This document shows positions 1-12,300 of a stretch of DNA of 26,037 bases, in pieces (within the stretch, counting starts at the first letter, position 1; the number at the start of each line of letters is the position of its first letter). The notes below the pieces were generated by a model. It made no database searches. It saw only the letters and a list, made by a program, of their open reading frames with translations, and was not told where the DNA came from. Source of the stretch: Jimgerdemannia flammicorona (lineage: Eukaryota; Mucoromycota; Endogonomycetes; Endogonales; Endogonaceae). The stretch spans positions 1 through 26,037 of the forward strand of contig RBNI01000890.1 of NCBI GenBank assembly GCA_003990745.1, read 5' to 3'. The position numbers and the translations under genes are program-made.

Positions 1-21
1 CCCCCCCCCTTCTTTTTCCAG

Positions 22-3000
22 ACCCGCACCAAGACCCTCCTGACCTCCCAATCCTACCACCTCCTTCCGACCCTATATCGCACTCGCTTGCAATCCTCAC
101 TCGCGGCACCCTCCCTAGTTTCGGGCCCCCGGGCGGTGGCGGCAGTAACAGCGGCTACCCCAGGGGTCGGCAGCGCGACCGCGGCCAACCCCACCGGTAA
201 CGGCAACGTTGTCCGTCTCATGTTCAACATGTACGAATACTACATGTTCAACTTTATCTACGCCGTCACCATTGAGAGCCAGGCTATGGGACCGCTAGCG
301 GGGTTGAGGGAGGTGAGGATCGGGAAAGGGGGGCGGTAGGGGCTTTCCTTGTGGTGTGAGTGCGGAACGGGTGAGATGGATGATGAGGCGCTTGGGGAAG
401 GTTTTCGGATTGGTATGTGGTGATGCTTGACCTTCCTGAATCGGGTTGCTTGTTTGAACCTCCTCATTAACCCTTCCATAACACGCATCAACAAATCCTG
501 TCTACAGAACGACCCGATAGACCTCACCGGCACATCCTCCACATCCAACTTCCCCAACGCCCTAGCCCGCCGCGCCGTCGCCGCCAAGGATACCTTCAAC
601 AAGTACACCCACCTCGCTGACGGGTCCCCCTACGGCCCCTCTACCACCGGCACCCGTCCGTCCCAACCGGTTTCCTCTTCCAGACCCACCTCTCTCAAGC
701 AAAGTATCTACACAGACCTCCAGCGCCAATACCAGGCCTATTTCCTCCCCTTCCACGCCGGCCCGAAATACCATTCAGCCAGAACTGCCGACCTCATCCA
801 AACGCCCGGGACCCCTACACCCGCACAACGGAATTTCCCCTCCGCACAACAAGACTCCCCATTCCCACCATCCTCACCTTCCATCCGTTCCAGGTTCCCA
901 AAACCACTCCCAGGCATACCATCAACCCCGCATCCACAATCTCAAATTGACCTCACCGTACCAACAACTCCAGTCGTACCCCCACCACCAAACCCCCTCC
1001 TCTTTCCCTACGCTGGCATCTTTGAAGACCCTGAGCTCGACCTCCGCCACGACGTCGCCATTGCCGCAGCGGATTTCCTCCGCGACGCCGCCATTGAGCT
1101 GTGGGTAACGCAGTGCCAGCTCGCGCCTGGGGATACGCACGGCACCCTGTTGGCTCCGCGACCTACAGAGGATTTGCTGATCAGTATTGCCGCATTCGTG
1201 AGGCATATCGTGGAGTCCGACATGAGAACTTGCTTTGAGGAGCAAAGGGTTGGAGCGATAACTGGCGAGGATATGGAGTATGAAAGGGCAGAGGTCATTA
1301 ATAGAGTTAAAAAGGGAGTGTATTTGGCGTTGCAGCCTAAGTTGTATTGGTTTTTAAAGTGGATAATGGTGTATTGGCAGATGGACGATACGATTTGTTT
1401 TGTAAGTATGGCTATTTTTTTTTTTTTTTGTTTGGTGTTGTGATCGTTCGATTTGTGTACGCGATATAATATGAACACACAATCTCATCCGTTCTTCCTT
1501 CCCACCCCCTACCAAGGTCATCGACATCTGGATCACCTGGATTGCGCCCTGGCGCCTGGGCGCTCGCCCCACTCACTACCACCACAAGGACGACCCAGTG
1601 CTCGAACCCGGATGGACGCCTTTCATACTTGAAAACCTTCTCTACTACTTGACCCTCTCGCACGGTTTCCTCGAGCGCGCCGCCGTCTTCACCTACTCCG
1701 ACGCCGACGCACGTAAATACAACCTCCCACCGTTCTCACAAAACAATCTGGCCGCATCCCCACCAGCTATCTCCTCGACCTTCCAACGCGAAATGCCGGC
1801 GCTCCTGAGGCTATGTAATGTCCTCCGCACGGACGGCGTGCATGACTTAGTCGCTCAATGTGAGAAGCTACTAGTCTCTCCGCAAGAGCACGAGACCGGC
1901 ATTGCCCGCGCTGCAGGCACTAGAAGGTCCTCCATATCTGCTTCCTCAATTTTTGGCCGACACGGAAGAGATACTTCCATTGCGACGATGCTTGCGATGT
2001 GGATGCCCACCGTTCGGGCGCGCATTAACGCGCTCGAGGGACCGAACTGGAGACCACAGGGGCTATTTGTGGACGAGGGGGAGGGACGCGAGGTGCTGTT
2101 GAAGGTGCTTGGTGGAATTAAAGTCGCGATTGTGGCTAGGATGGAGGTCGTCAAGAAGATTAAGGAGGAGGAGGGGAGAAAGGAAGGCGCGGATGGGTGG
2201 TTGGATAGGGCACGTAGGGCGTATGAGGGGTTTGTTGGGACAGGAGGGGCCATGAATGAAACCAGAATTACGAGGGTCGAGTCGCAGGTTAAGAGATTGA
2301 GGGAGGCGGCGGTTGCGGTTGGGAAGGCGTATAATGTGAGTATGAAGAGGGACGGTCGCGTTTTCTTAGGTGGGCTAGCTGGGGAGGGTGGGAAGTTTGT
2401 GATTTTCTTTGTGATTGGTATGGGGAGGATTTTGCGGGCATGTAATCTTACCCAAACTCACCAACATTCCCATCTTCGCCCTCCCCTTCTCCCCTAAACC
2501 ACCTAGATCGACTCGAGGACGATTGAAATCGTGACGAGCGAACAGATCTACGACACGGGCATGCCCCAATCGGGGCTCGATTTCCCGCTTCTCCTCCGCT
2601 ACCCGGCCCAGGCTGCACGTATGCTCCCCGGCGGCGACCTCCCGGCCCAAAACTCTGCAGCCCCGGCCGTCTTCGTCCGTCCTGATGCTACACCACAGAG
2701 ACACGGATTTCTCACCCCCGAGGGACGGTCGCTTGTTAAAAGGGGAATTAGAAAGTGTACGAAGGACGATATCCCCGCCATAGGGCCCAGAGCCGAGAGT
2801 ATGATTAGGAGCTATGAGTGGGCGTGGTTAGTTAAGGTGTGCTTAGCGGCAGAGAAGGTTGTCAATGAGAAGGTAAATTTTTTTATTGTGATTGTCGTTT
2901 TTTTTTTTTTTTTTGGTCGAGGTCGGGGAGGCTTGTTTGTGTCGGAGGAGGCTTGTTTGCGTCGGGGGAGTGTGTTACCTCATTATAATGCTGTACGTCA

Positions 3001-3549
3001 TGTTGCAAACTGACACACACACCCTTCTCGACCGCGTAGTACAAAGCCTTAACCCTTCACCTAACCACGAACCTCGGCCTTCCACTTCCGGCCGCCCTCC
3101 GCGACGCCCACATCCATCTTCGCTGGCTGGCCGCCCCGCGCAATTGGCTCTTCCTTCTTGTGCTTTATCTCGCCATCTACGTGCTCTGGTGGATATTCGC
3201 TGCAACCTTCACCACCTCGCATATGGCCGTCCCCGTATCCGGGTCCACTCACTACCGCCAACCTCAGCAAGGCCAGCCCCGGCAGCAGCAACCCAGTTTG
3301 GATCCGAATTCGCCCGCGTTCAAGGCGCATCAGAGGATGCAGCAGAGGCAGCAGCAGCGCGCTGCAGCCCAGCAGCAGAAACAGCAGAAGCAACAGAAGC
3401 AGCAGGGACAGGGCGGACGGCAGCCGCAGGCACAGGAGCAAAGAGAGGGAGCGTATAGGTCGAATTATGGAAATGAGTATGTGAATAGTTATGGCAGGAA
3501 TTTGAATGGACCAAGGGTAGCCGCGAATGGGAGGCTCGTGGATTACTAG
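22..3549 (+). CDS. SMPD4-family (neutral sphingomyelinase 3-like) membrane protein, 5'-partial, five exons in window
   Basis: Exons by GT-AG and frame continuity: 22-312, 508-1401, 1517-2335, 2507-2872, 3040-3549 (stop TAG). They give about 959 residues; the start lies upstream, since bases 1-21 are a pyrimidine tract plus acceptor AG. All introns visible within the window (195, 115, 171, 167 nt) are phase 0. Segments that match what I know of SMPD4 are: EYYMFNF in the first exon; IDIWITWIAPWRLG at the start of the third, followed by ENLLYYLTLSHGFLERA; and LTPEGRSLVKRGIRKC with RSYEWAWLVK in the fourth. A hydrophobic segment (LFLLVLYLAIYVLWWIFAA, about residues 825-845) fits the C-terminal membrane anchor of this family. 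The product is therefore probably an ER/nuclear-envelope protein tied to sphingomyelin-type lipid hydrolysis; catalysis is inferred from the family, not seen. After the anchor comes a Gln-rich tail (CAG-rich, 3340-3440), which looks lineage-specific. Recognition is by motif memory, without alignment. Confidence 0.8.
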
Positions 3550-3731
3550 GTGGAATTGTAGTGAGGCGCGTGGTGATAGGTGCGGTTGGTGGAGATGGCA
3601 CCAGTGGATGGTTGCATCGTTGTATTGACTTGGGGGTTGCATGTCCGAGGCTTTTTGTCTGGCTTGAGGATGCACGTTTGTCTATGGTGGTGGTGGTGGT
3701 GGTATTCTTACTAGATTGCTCGTAATGGTAT

Positions 3732-3762
<31 letters not shown>

Positions 3763-4372
3763 GTTTTTTCTAGTGCGTTTTTCTCCCGCCTTCCTTTATT
3801 CTGTCCCCATTGCTTCTTCCTTGTCTTAGTCGCCGCATGGCCTGTCAAAAAGCACCGGCCCGTTTTCCCTCCTCTTCTCTTCAACGTCTTCACGGTAATA
3901 AGTTTAGAATGTACAATACAGATGCGCAATTCGACCTCAATCCGAGGCTTTCGGTTACGTGCGCTCCGTTGTTGAGTGAGTGTGTGTGTGTGTGGGGGGG
4001 GGATTGGATTGCATCCAGATATGCCCATGATTACTCACTCAAACCACGTCATTTTAGCCAAGAAATATAACCTATTCATTCAATTCAATTCCTGACACAT
4101 CGAACTCAGGACGCAGACCACGCTATTGATACAATACATATACACATGCAAAAATGGAAGTTACTCTATGCGCCCGCTAAACCGGGGATGGTTGGGTGAT
4201 AATTAATTACATGAACATGGCATTCGGATGAGTGACGGGATTGCCTATTCTAAAATATATCATGTGACATCGTGCGATGTCGAGCGCATCTATACACCCA
4301 GCCCTTCAAGAAGGAGGTGGGGTGGCCGTTTTGCGCCAAGTACACGACGAATGAGTGTTGGGGTGTCCTGCC
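3550..4372. other. Convergent intergenic region between the SMPD4-like and sugar-kinase genes
   Basis: Both flanking genes end here, so it should hold two 3' UTRs. It contains a 28-nt T run (3735-3762) and a short GT repeat followed by a G run near 3979-4002. I see no convincing ORF and no RNA gene. Confidence 0.6.
3735..3762. repeat. Poly(T) tract, 28 nt
   Basis: Uninterrupted T run, followed by G, six T and CTAG. It is one of many long A/T homopolymers in the window, and its length is likely to be unstable in sequencing. Confidence 0.95.
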
Positions 4373-6583
4373 TTACAGAGAGTTCGTTGTCAGCGACGAT
4401 GTCTGAGTGGCTGGCAAATGAAACTCGGTCTCAAGCGACGCCGGCTGCAACTTCGAGAGTGAACTCGCCGACTTGGACCTCTCTCGCTCTATCAACCTCC
4501 CGTCCCCACCGCCACACAGATTATTGCCATTTCTGCCCCCGACAGCGCCGACGCTGACATTTGACGCCAGCTCCATGCGCAATCTCATGTCGCCCGCGTT
4601 AGCTTGCGCCGCAGCGATCGCGCTGCTGCCGCTAAAAGCGGCACCGCCGTTGGAATTGGAACCGACGGCGGCGTCCCAGACCTTCAGCATGTTCTCGGCG
4701 AGACCGTGGAAGCCGTTCTGCGCCACCTTGCGCGACGCGAGCTCGCTAGCGAACTTGAGCGCATTCAGCGGTGTGAAGCTACGGCAGAGCGTGTAGATGA
4801 TGCCGGCGATGAAGGTGTCGCCCGCCCCTACGCCATCGATCACTTGGTGGACGGGGAGTGCAGACGCATGGACTATTTCTTTGGTCGTTAGAGTAAAGAG
4901 GGAGGCGCCGGATGAACCCCATGTGCAGAAGGCGATGGCCCTACAGGAGGGAGGGGGATGTATTGGGTTGGGTTGAGTATATCATCATTGCGTAACAGAT
5001 AATCAATAGAGCCGAAGTACGGATAGAAGAGATAGTACTCACTGTGGTTTGCATTTGGTTTCAATGGATCTCAGGAAATCAGCTACAATCCCGTCATGTA
5101 ACATTGCAAAAGAATATATATGATTATGATATTAGTAAGAAGCCGACAAGATCAGCACTGATTCCCGGGGCACTCGATTTTACATACAGGGATGATCGAA
5201 CCCGCGTTTCTGTGCAAAAATTTTGGAGAAGAAGAGGACGTCCGCCTGGTAGGAAAAGAATGACAAGAGGCCGTGCCATTGATTTTAAATCTTCTAAAAG
5301 TATATCGTTGGCTCGGGCGCCGTACTCAATCCCAAATAGAATATCAACCTTATGCAACAACGAGTCGAGCCCCTCCCTATCTGGCTTCTCGAATTCGACT
5401 GAGATGGTGAGCGACCCTCGCCACCCTTCGCCTGAGGCTTTGGCGTCGATCCAGTCGATCATTTTGGCGACATTCTCGACGTTGCGGCCCTCGAAATGGA
5501 TCCAGTTGAAGGTGGCCGAAGTGTCGGCGAAGGATATGGTCTTGGTGATGGAAGCATACTCAATCTTCTTCTTGAATTCGTCGATTGTGATGTCGTCAGT
5601 GCTGCATTGAGGGGGGAATGGAATTAATTGGGATTGAAGGGTATAGCGTGAAAGGAAAAGAGCATGTGAGGCCAGAAAATGTCGAGACAGAGATGTGACT
5701 TACTCGTTATAGCTGATGATGGTACGGGAACCGTTTTGCTTGTTGTGGATGATGTACGAGGACGGGTTAACGGCCTTCTTGCGGAAGACGCAAGTGGAGG
5801 TCTTGACGCCATGGATCTCGAGGTCGCTAATTAGTGAGCTATTGTGGTTTGGGTTTCGCGGGTTAGAACATTCTGAAACTCTGCTTGTGAGGATTATGAG
5901 ATTGGACGCCATATTCCTTTTTGGGTACCAAAACGGTCCATTCCCAAATTCACTACCACGTCCGCAATGTCTACCCTCCCAATACATTATCCCAATCTCG
6001 AGTGCAAACCTACCTAGACACCTTCTTGTTCCCCAACGAGGACATAAGCCACGTGGTTATTCTCGGGAATTGCGCTAGAACCTCGACGGTGTTTCCAGCG
6101 TTACCGCCCCTGCGGACATCGATTTTTTCGGCACGGCGCTTCTCGTCCTCGTCGGGGAAGCCATTAACGTGCAAGATTGTATCCTGGTAGATTGCGCCAA
6201 CTACGAGGATGTTGTTCGTGACGGGAGAGCCCTTGCTCACAGCGCTCGGCGGCGGTGTGGAGAGGGAGTGACGATTGCTCCGACGAACGGAGATAAGTTT
6301 GCCTGTGATGGACGACAGCGTGAACAGTGGGGGGAGGAGGGGGTGGGAGGGATTGAAAGGGGTCAGGGTCGGGGGAAATGGATTTGAGAAGCAAAGAGAG
6401 GGAAAGATTGGGATTGTTAAAGGGCTTAGCGTATACTTATAACCAATACGGTCACGTGTGTATGACAAGATTTCGTGGTGTGACTCGTTACCCCAGTTAC
6501 CAGTTGGGTATCACAAATCGGCTTCCCAACTTTTTTTGCTACCCCGCAATCCTAATCCCCTACCTAGTCTGGGCCTTCACCAT
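4373..6583 (-). CDS. pfkB-family carbohydrate kinase, ketohexokinase-like
   Basis: Exons in coding order: 6583-6564 (tentative), 6244-6014, 5826-5704, 5601-5349, 5245-5188, 5082-5043, 4940-4373. All joins keep frame and give about 430 residues. The family would phosphorylate a sugar, probably a ketose such as fructose, with ATP in the cytosol. Seen in order: LVVGAIYQDTILHV and FPDEDEKRRA near the N terminus; RRGGNAGNT (di-glycine sugar-binding region); NGSRTIISYND; FNWIHFEGRN; ISVEFEKP; DVLFFSKIFAQKRGF; and the ATP/anion-hole motif DGVGAGDTF with the catalytic Asp. The order and spacing match ketohexokinase. A Ser/Ala/Asn/Gly-rich C-terminal extension of roughly 75 residues makes it longer than animal enzymes of about 300 residues. 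Two exons are tiny (58 and 40 nt). The 6014-6244 reading frame has no ATG before its conserved core, so the first exon is a guess. The 5827-6013 intron may hide a further microexon. The kinase call is firm; the exact substrate is not. Confidence 0.85.
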
Positions 6584-7361
6584 ATGAATCCAATCCAAAC
6601 CAATATACTTTCCGACCACCGAGCCGCTTTGGCCCCCCCCCCCTTGCCTTTCAAGGAAAATAGAATTACATGCTTCCATGTATATCCCATTGTTTCAGAC
6701 GCCATGCATCTCATACTACCACCGAAATCTTGAGATGTATTATTGTTAACCACATAAACACCGGTGGTACCCCCCTGTGCAGCCCTTGTTCGACCTAGTC
6801 AAACATGTCACATATGCTAGTTTTGATTTAATTCCCGTCGCCCACACGGACAACGCCATCCACAACTCGCCGGTATCCACCGCTAGACCCGTACCTCCCC
6901 CAAAACCTCACCCTCACAATCACCGCTCTCCAGATAATACCCTTACCCGCGGGACACGGCCCATCGTTGTCCCTGCCGTACGATGCGGTATTAATAGGGT
7001 ATTGGTTTGTTCTTCACGCTCCTCGCAATCACAACTCCTCTCCATTATTTTTCAAAAGGTAATTTCTCGCCGCTCAAACCCGCCAGATTGGGGTTCGTGT
7101 GGCACGCGGTTTCAATTTGAGCCTGGCCCATCGTGGTTGGAGGCTTAAAATGCCATAACGGCGTCGAATGAGACATCGGGTCGGACAACGCGGAAACATA
7201 TCCTGCCGCGTTCAGAAATGGTAAACCTATGATAGGGGCGGATCGCATGTGAAGGTGATGCTATGTTATGTCTACGCCGGACGTTAATACGTTCGGAGCC
7301 ACGAGGTAGGGCCGCGTGTTGTAAGGACGAAACTCGAAAAGGAAACGGGATAGAATGTTTT

Positions 7362-7364
<3 letters not shown>

Positions 7365-7392
<28 letters not shown>
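7365..7392. repeat. Poly(T) tract, 28 nt
   Basis: Uninterrupted T run followed by CTAG, the same 3' flank that follows the 3735-3762 tract after a short spacer. Confidence 0.95.
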
Positions 7393-7861
7393 CTAGCTTG
7401 TGAGGTACGGTGCTTGTCAGAAGATATTTTCTTTCGGCGAGATGTAACGAGACAAACGCAACCGGAATGATTCAACGATGCCAAGGGGTCCAATCGACAA
7501 TCTACAGATCAAACGTCATCCCGAGAAAGGAGGCCAAAGAATTCAGGAACCGATCGAACCAAACTCATTTTAATCCTCGTACGCGAATAACCGAACAAGG
7601 ATGCCTAATACACGAAGCGTGCAAATGTATGAACCCATTTCCAAAATAAAGATAAACGAAAGCCCGTGCTCAGCATGCCAAGCAATTCCCCTCCACTGAC
7701 ACCCTTACTGCTACTCCCACATGGAAGAGCGTGCACAGTTTCCAATTGTACGTCACCCCGTGTCACGGCCCCTAACATATCACCATTGCTGCTCATTCCG
7801 AACGTGCTACCAAACCCCCAACAAAAACCATTTTCCTTTTCTTCGCCATCGGTCCCTGGCG

Positions 7862-7862
<1 letters not shown>

Positions 7863-7900
<38 letters not shown>
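7863..7900. repeat. Poly(T) tract, 38 nt
   Basis: Uninterrupted T run in non-coding sequence, just left of a minus-strand protein-like relic. It could be the poly(A) tail of a minus-strand retro-copied sequence, but I see no target-site duplication. Confidence 0.95.
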
Positions 7901-7901
<1 letters not shown>

Positions 7902-7952
7902 ACTCCCGTCTTCGCAATCGCAAAGATATATATGTACGATGGCGACGCAAAA

Positions 7953-8214
7953 TCAGCTAAGGTTTCCATCGCGAAAACCACGATACCTACTTTTGAGCCG
8001 GGAACATAGATCTTGTGCCATTGGGGTCAATGTTTCCCCCTTCAACACCAAAACATAGTAAGTGACCGGAGAATCTTTTGCCTTCATAGTCTGTTCCGGC
8101 ACCATATTTAGTGATGTAATTTGTAGCCAGAACACCCAAAGCATTGCTCAGACCACACCGATTTGCTTCCAGAATATTACAAACGAAAGAAGAAAAAAAG
8201 TGAAAAACAAACAT
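7953..8214 (-). pseudogene. Unrecognised protein-like fragment
   Basis: A minus-strand frame between about 8214 and 7990 has composition typical of a folded protein, including the stretches ANRCGLSNALGVLATNYITK and FSGHLLCFGVEGGNIDPNGT. There is no plausible ATG-to-stop gene around it, and the frame runs out at 7987. I do not recognise the family. It may be a relic exon or chance; support is limited to its protein-like appearance. Confidence 0.25.
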
Positions 8215-10303
8215 GCATTCCCCCTCCCTCCCAACCGAAATATAGAATATAACCTTTACTATTTGTAGAGTTTAGTCATTCAAATTACATTGAAACCCGA
8301 AGGAGCGAGCACGCAAGGAATCACAACATTTGGTCTAGATATAATTTCAGGCACCCAATCGTTAGTCATGCCATGCAACTATCTTTAGAGATGCCCATTC
8401 CTCTGGAGCAACAGCCCTCGTTTCATGGCGGCGCTCTTTCTCTTTTATAATTTTATTTACTTATCAGGAACCCCATGGAAACGCCTCGCCCCGCAATTGA
8501 ACATTCCTCGGACGCGTCCAGTTGCCCGTCTCGATAGCGTCTCCCGACTTCCTCCGAGCGCGTGCAGCTGTCGGTGGGGAAATCTGTTGAGGTCATCGGG
8601 GGTTGCTCTCTCTGTTGCAGGCGGTCTCCGAAGCAGTGCCATGTTCCGTTTTCTTCGCCTTTTGGTTGACGTTTTCAATGTCTCTTTGAACCCCTATTTG
8701 GTTTTGGTATACGCAGTGTGCGGCCTACATATATACTTGTATGTAATCAGAGACTTAGTTCTTGGTATTTAATGGATCATGTAATGAAACAAAGACATCC
8801 ATAGACAGACCCACGGGTTATCACAATTTTGTATATATTTGTGGTCATCTGACCAAGTGGCATTCTCTTCGTAAACCAAAACAGCTCCCTCCTAGCTTCC
8901 AATCGACCCTTTACTGTTTCACACCAATATAATGGCAGAATAAATAAATAAATCAATCAAAAAAAAAAAATTTGATAAGAAATAAAAATTATTCTTAAAC
9001 GTAAACCGGCCCATAGGATACACAACCGGGTCACAATCTCCACCCACCGCCGACACCTGACCAGACCCAATCCACAGTATTGTGCCTGTCAAATCGTTAT
9101 GGTCAGGGTACTGAAAAGCTAGGCTAGCTAGAGAAAGACAGGAGGCGCGCGCGTATGCAGTGTGGCGTGGAATTGTCCTAGCATTTGTTAGCAGCTTCCG
9201 ACTTGGATACCCGAAATGCGGGTCTCGAAGAACGGGTATGGGGATTGCATCACCAAAAAAAAAAAAAAAAAAAAAAGCCCAGGTTTGAAATGCTAAAAAA
9301 AGAACGTTTATACCAGAAATACGCACGCGGATTAAAATGGGAAGACGAGAATTCAATTCCCTTCTTGTGCCACTAAAGCAAACCCATTCTGCTTTTTTGT
9401 GTCTCGTGGTCTTGTCCACTAGTTTCTGACAGCGAAGAACCTTGGCTTTTGATGTGTGGGCCAAATTCGTTGACAAGACAATGTTCACCGCGTACCGTGT
9501 GACTGCGATTTTCCAAGTTGAAATACTCTCATTCTCTAGCTATCTAATTATGATGTAAGCTGAGCCGAGAACATATTCTGGGATCAGGATTCCAGTATGT
9601 CTTGATACCTTTTTTTTTTTTTGTCCCCCCAGAACGTAAAGGTATAACAATTAACATGCGGCTCCTTGTCGAAGACTTCCGGCGGGGCGCATTCGTAGAT
9701 CCCACTTTCACTCTTACTATGAGACTCGGTAATAGATTTGATCAAACCAACGCCGATAATATAGTAATTGTTTGGCGTGTGGTCGTGTTTGCATATTTTA
9801 TGGTGTGCCAGTGATATTCGTTTTTTGTTTTGGTAAAGGCTCGATCTGTTACCTGGATATAAATCGTTATGCCTAAAAACACTTGTATGAATGATTTTTC
9901 AGATGTCAACACATATTAGCCATATTATGAATCCCGCCAGGTTCTCATCAAAAATGCAATGATTTCATTGGCACGTAGGATTTGCACGCGCATTTTAATG
10001 GTTAAATGCACGCCATTAATGCAAAAGCTAACCTCAAGCCACGGTTAAATATTTGTCCCAACGTCGCCTCATTTTAATGGGATGGTGACACCGATCTTGT
10101 ATACACTGTGGTAAAGCCTCCTTGCCCCGAGCTGCTCTTTCTCCAAGAACCGATAGAACAGGACCGATGGCGTAAGAGGATGACGGTTCCCCGTCATGGC
10201 GCGGAATAGATGTTCATATTGAGGGAGTAATTAATCTCGCTTTAATCCTTAGAGATTGTAAGATCTTAAAACTGTTACTGATTTCTTAAATCGGAGAACA
10301 TAC
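8215..10303. other. Gene-poor spacer
   Basis: AT-leaning sequence with only short, featureless ORFs. It contains a TAAA/TCAA-rich stretch and an A run near 8939-8970, a 22-nt poly(A) at 9255-9276, and a T run near 9609-9622. Nothing in it is recognisable as a gene, tRNA or terminal repeat. Confidence 0.5.
9255..9276. repeat. Poly(A) tract, 22 nt
   Basis: Uninterrupted A run in non-coding sequence. Confidence 0.95.
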
Positions 10304-10522
10304 CTTATCAACTGGGAGGTGGTTGTACTCCGTGTCCGTGATATGCGCTACGACATAAGCATGTTTGTTATCGAGCATGACGGAGGGTTCCACGACCTTT
10401 GGAAAATCTGTTTCGAAAGCAATGTGAGGTGTAATATTAAAAATAAAAAGCTCTAAAGTATTCTGGAAATTACACCTTCGATCGATACAAAAAGCCACAT
10501 GAGCGACGCAGCTCACCGCCAA
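10304..10522 (-). pseudogene. Unrecognised exon-like relic
   Basis: A minus-strand frame reads as convincing protein, including ELFIFNITPHIAFETDFPK, VVEPSVMLDNKHAYVVAHIT and DTEYNHLPVDK. It then meets a consensus splice donor (GTATGT) at 10303-10298. No acceptor-linked downstream exon with matching protein-like sequence was found, and no clear start lies upstream. Short in-frame pieces continue to about 10800 in other minus-strand frames. This looks like one surviving exon of a decayed gene. I do not recognise the family. Confidence 0.35.
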
Positions 10523-12300
10523 ATTGATTACACCATTGTTATTGCCATTGTCAGCTGTACCGGTGGATGGAAATGCGCAGCAGTATATTGCAAATCCTTT
10601 GGACGAATAAGAAGGTATTCACAAGATGCATCGTCCCCCGTTATTGATCGGTATCCAGAATTCCCTCACGATCCAGTCTTCATTAATAGCAAACATTGGC
10701 AAATGTGGCCGAACCCGCACTCCTCTGGATTGCGGGGTGGCTTTGCTTGGGGGTAGTGCCAATCTGGATTTCTGTCTTTGGGACAGCTGCGAAGGGCGCA
10801 TGATGAGAGAAAAGTGCGGTTCGTGTGCACGTTGTCTTTTTCTGGCTAAGTTTGTCGTTTGCTGAATGGTTTTGACGGTAGGCTTGCAAATGAGTCCGAG
10901 TCAATTTGAGCCAGTTACGAAGGGTTATTTGTTTGAGGATATCTCGGTGTTGAAAAGCAAAGGCGCAATTTCATATTGAGAAAAGATAATAATCAAAAGA
11001 GCTCAGGAGCTCAGGCCACCATTTTCCAGCCCGGAGCAGACAGTGACGTCAGAAATACAAAATTCTGGAATTCCTACCACCTGCCCACCCTGTCTGTTGA
11101 CAACGATTTACAACTGCTGGCGCAAACCTCGGAGTGAGGTATCCGAGAATAGCTTCTACCGCCGCACGCCGCAGCCACTGATCACGGAATTTTCCGGGTG
11201 AAGGGGTTATTTATAGTTGTCTAGAAACTTGCGCGTAGTTCATTTCCAGGGAAATCCCTCGCTGCGGATCTCCGATTTAGCAGAAGTCCAATGTGGAATT
11301 CGAGATTAAAAACAAACTCTATGTTGCGTGGCTTACGGCGCACGCCCGGCTCTCGCATTGCGGAATATGTTTACTGACTGGCAATGTGAAACACTGTTAG
11401 CAAGTCACCCGCGCGTCGAACCTTGTGAAAAGTCAGCATCGTGGCTGACATCAGAAATATACGATTTAGTTCAAATTACTGCCCTGGGACCTAAAAGTTC
11501 TCGCATTTAAACGGAATTCTCCGCAAGGGAAATGTTACAAAGCACCGATCAACCGAGCCGATGATGTCATCTCACGTGAACTAGTGGTGGGAACAGCTCA
11601 ATCATTGCTGTGACTGTTTCGAATTTCCATGTTCCATTGATCGGCCACGAAATCTGGAATGCGTTGCCTTATTCGCGGTGGCGGACCTTGTGCTTTATGC
11701 CGCCGCCCGGTTTGGTCGTGCTGGTCAAATGGGCCCCCGTCGAGAGGGTATAGATGTTGGCGTGGCCGATAGTGATGCGGGACACAGGTGTGCATTGGGC
11801 CGCGGTGCCAGCGAAAAAGTTCGGGAGAGGTCGGACATGTGACTACTTCGGTTCGCTACCAAACGCCGGGCTTCATGGTGTCGAAACGACATATATAATG
11901 GATACAATTTTACAGCAAACTGTTTGCATTTCCCATTTCCCATTATTACGAGGTCCGCGATGACTGGGCTTAGCCCGTAAAGAAAGCGACATGCGTCTGA
12001 CAGTGTACCCATGTGTCCCGCAGCGTTTATTTGATCAGGAGACGATGGAGGAGTGGACTAGGGTCCAGTGTTCGGACCGATTGGCATAATGAAAAATTTG
12101 TTGTCCAAATAGCGTGTTATGGATACTTTGGAAGATTCCATGTGTAACGAGCTTGAGGGGACAGGCGTGTTTCTGGCAGGCGCGATTTGGATTCGACAAT
12201 AACGATAAACAAGCAGGCGTCCCCACAACTAGGCAGGATGATATCATGTACCTCTTAGTCGCCTGAGGAGCTGTGAACACTCAAGTGTCCCCTGAAACCC
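10523..12300. other. Gene-poor spacer
   Basis: Only short ORFs in mixed frames. Minus-strand bits between 10620 and 10800 may belong to the relic at 10304-10522. I see no domain, RNA gene or repeat array in it. Confidence 0.45.

Larger units (their letters stand above)
6584..7952. other. Gene-poor spacer, upstream side of the sugar kinase
   Basis: This should hold the promoter of the minus-strand kinase near its left edge. I see only short ORFs without recognisable domains, plus two poly(T) runs (7365-7392 and 7863-7900). No tRNA or other RNA gene was recognised. Confidence 0.5.

Noticed and set aside
3979..4002. GT-repeat followed by a G run as a possible regulatory element
   Set aside because: A simple microsatellite in a 3' UTR/intergenic region; no specific function can be supported.
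11405..11425. Minus-strand GGTTCGACGC, resembling a tRNA B box
   Set aside because: No T stem, anticodon arm or acceptor stem could be built around it.
12131..12138. GAA-nn-TTC inverted pair resembling a heat-shock element about 640 bp upstream of the HSF-type gene
   Set aside because: Only two GAA-type units are present without a third neighbour, and such pairs are common by chance; not enough for an autoregulation claim.
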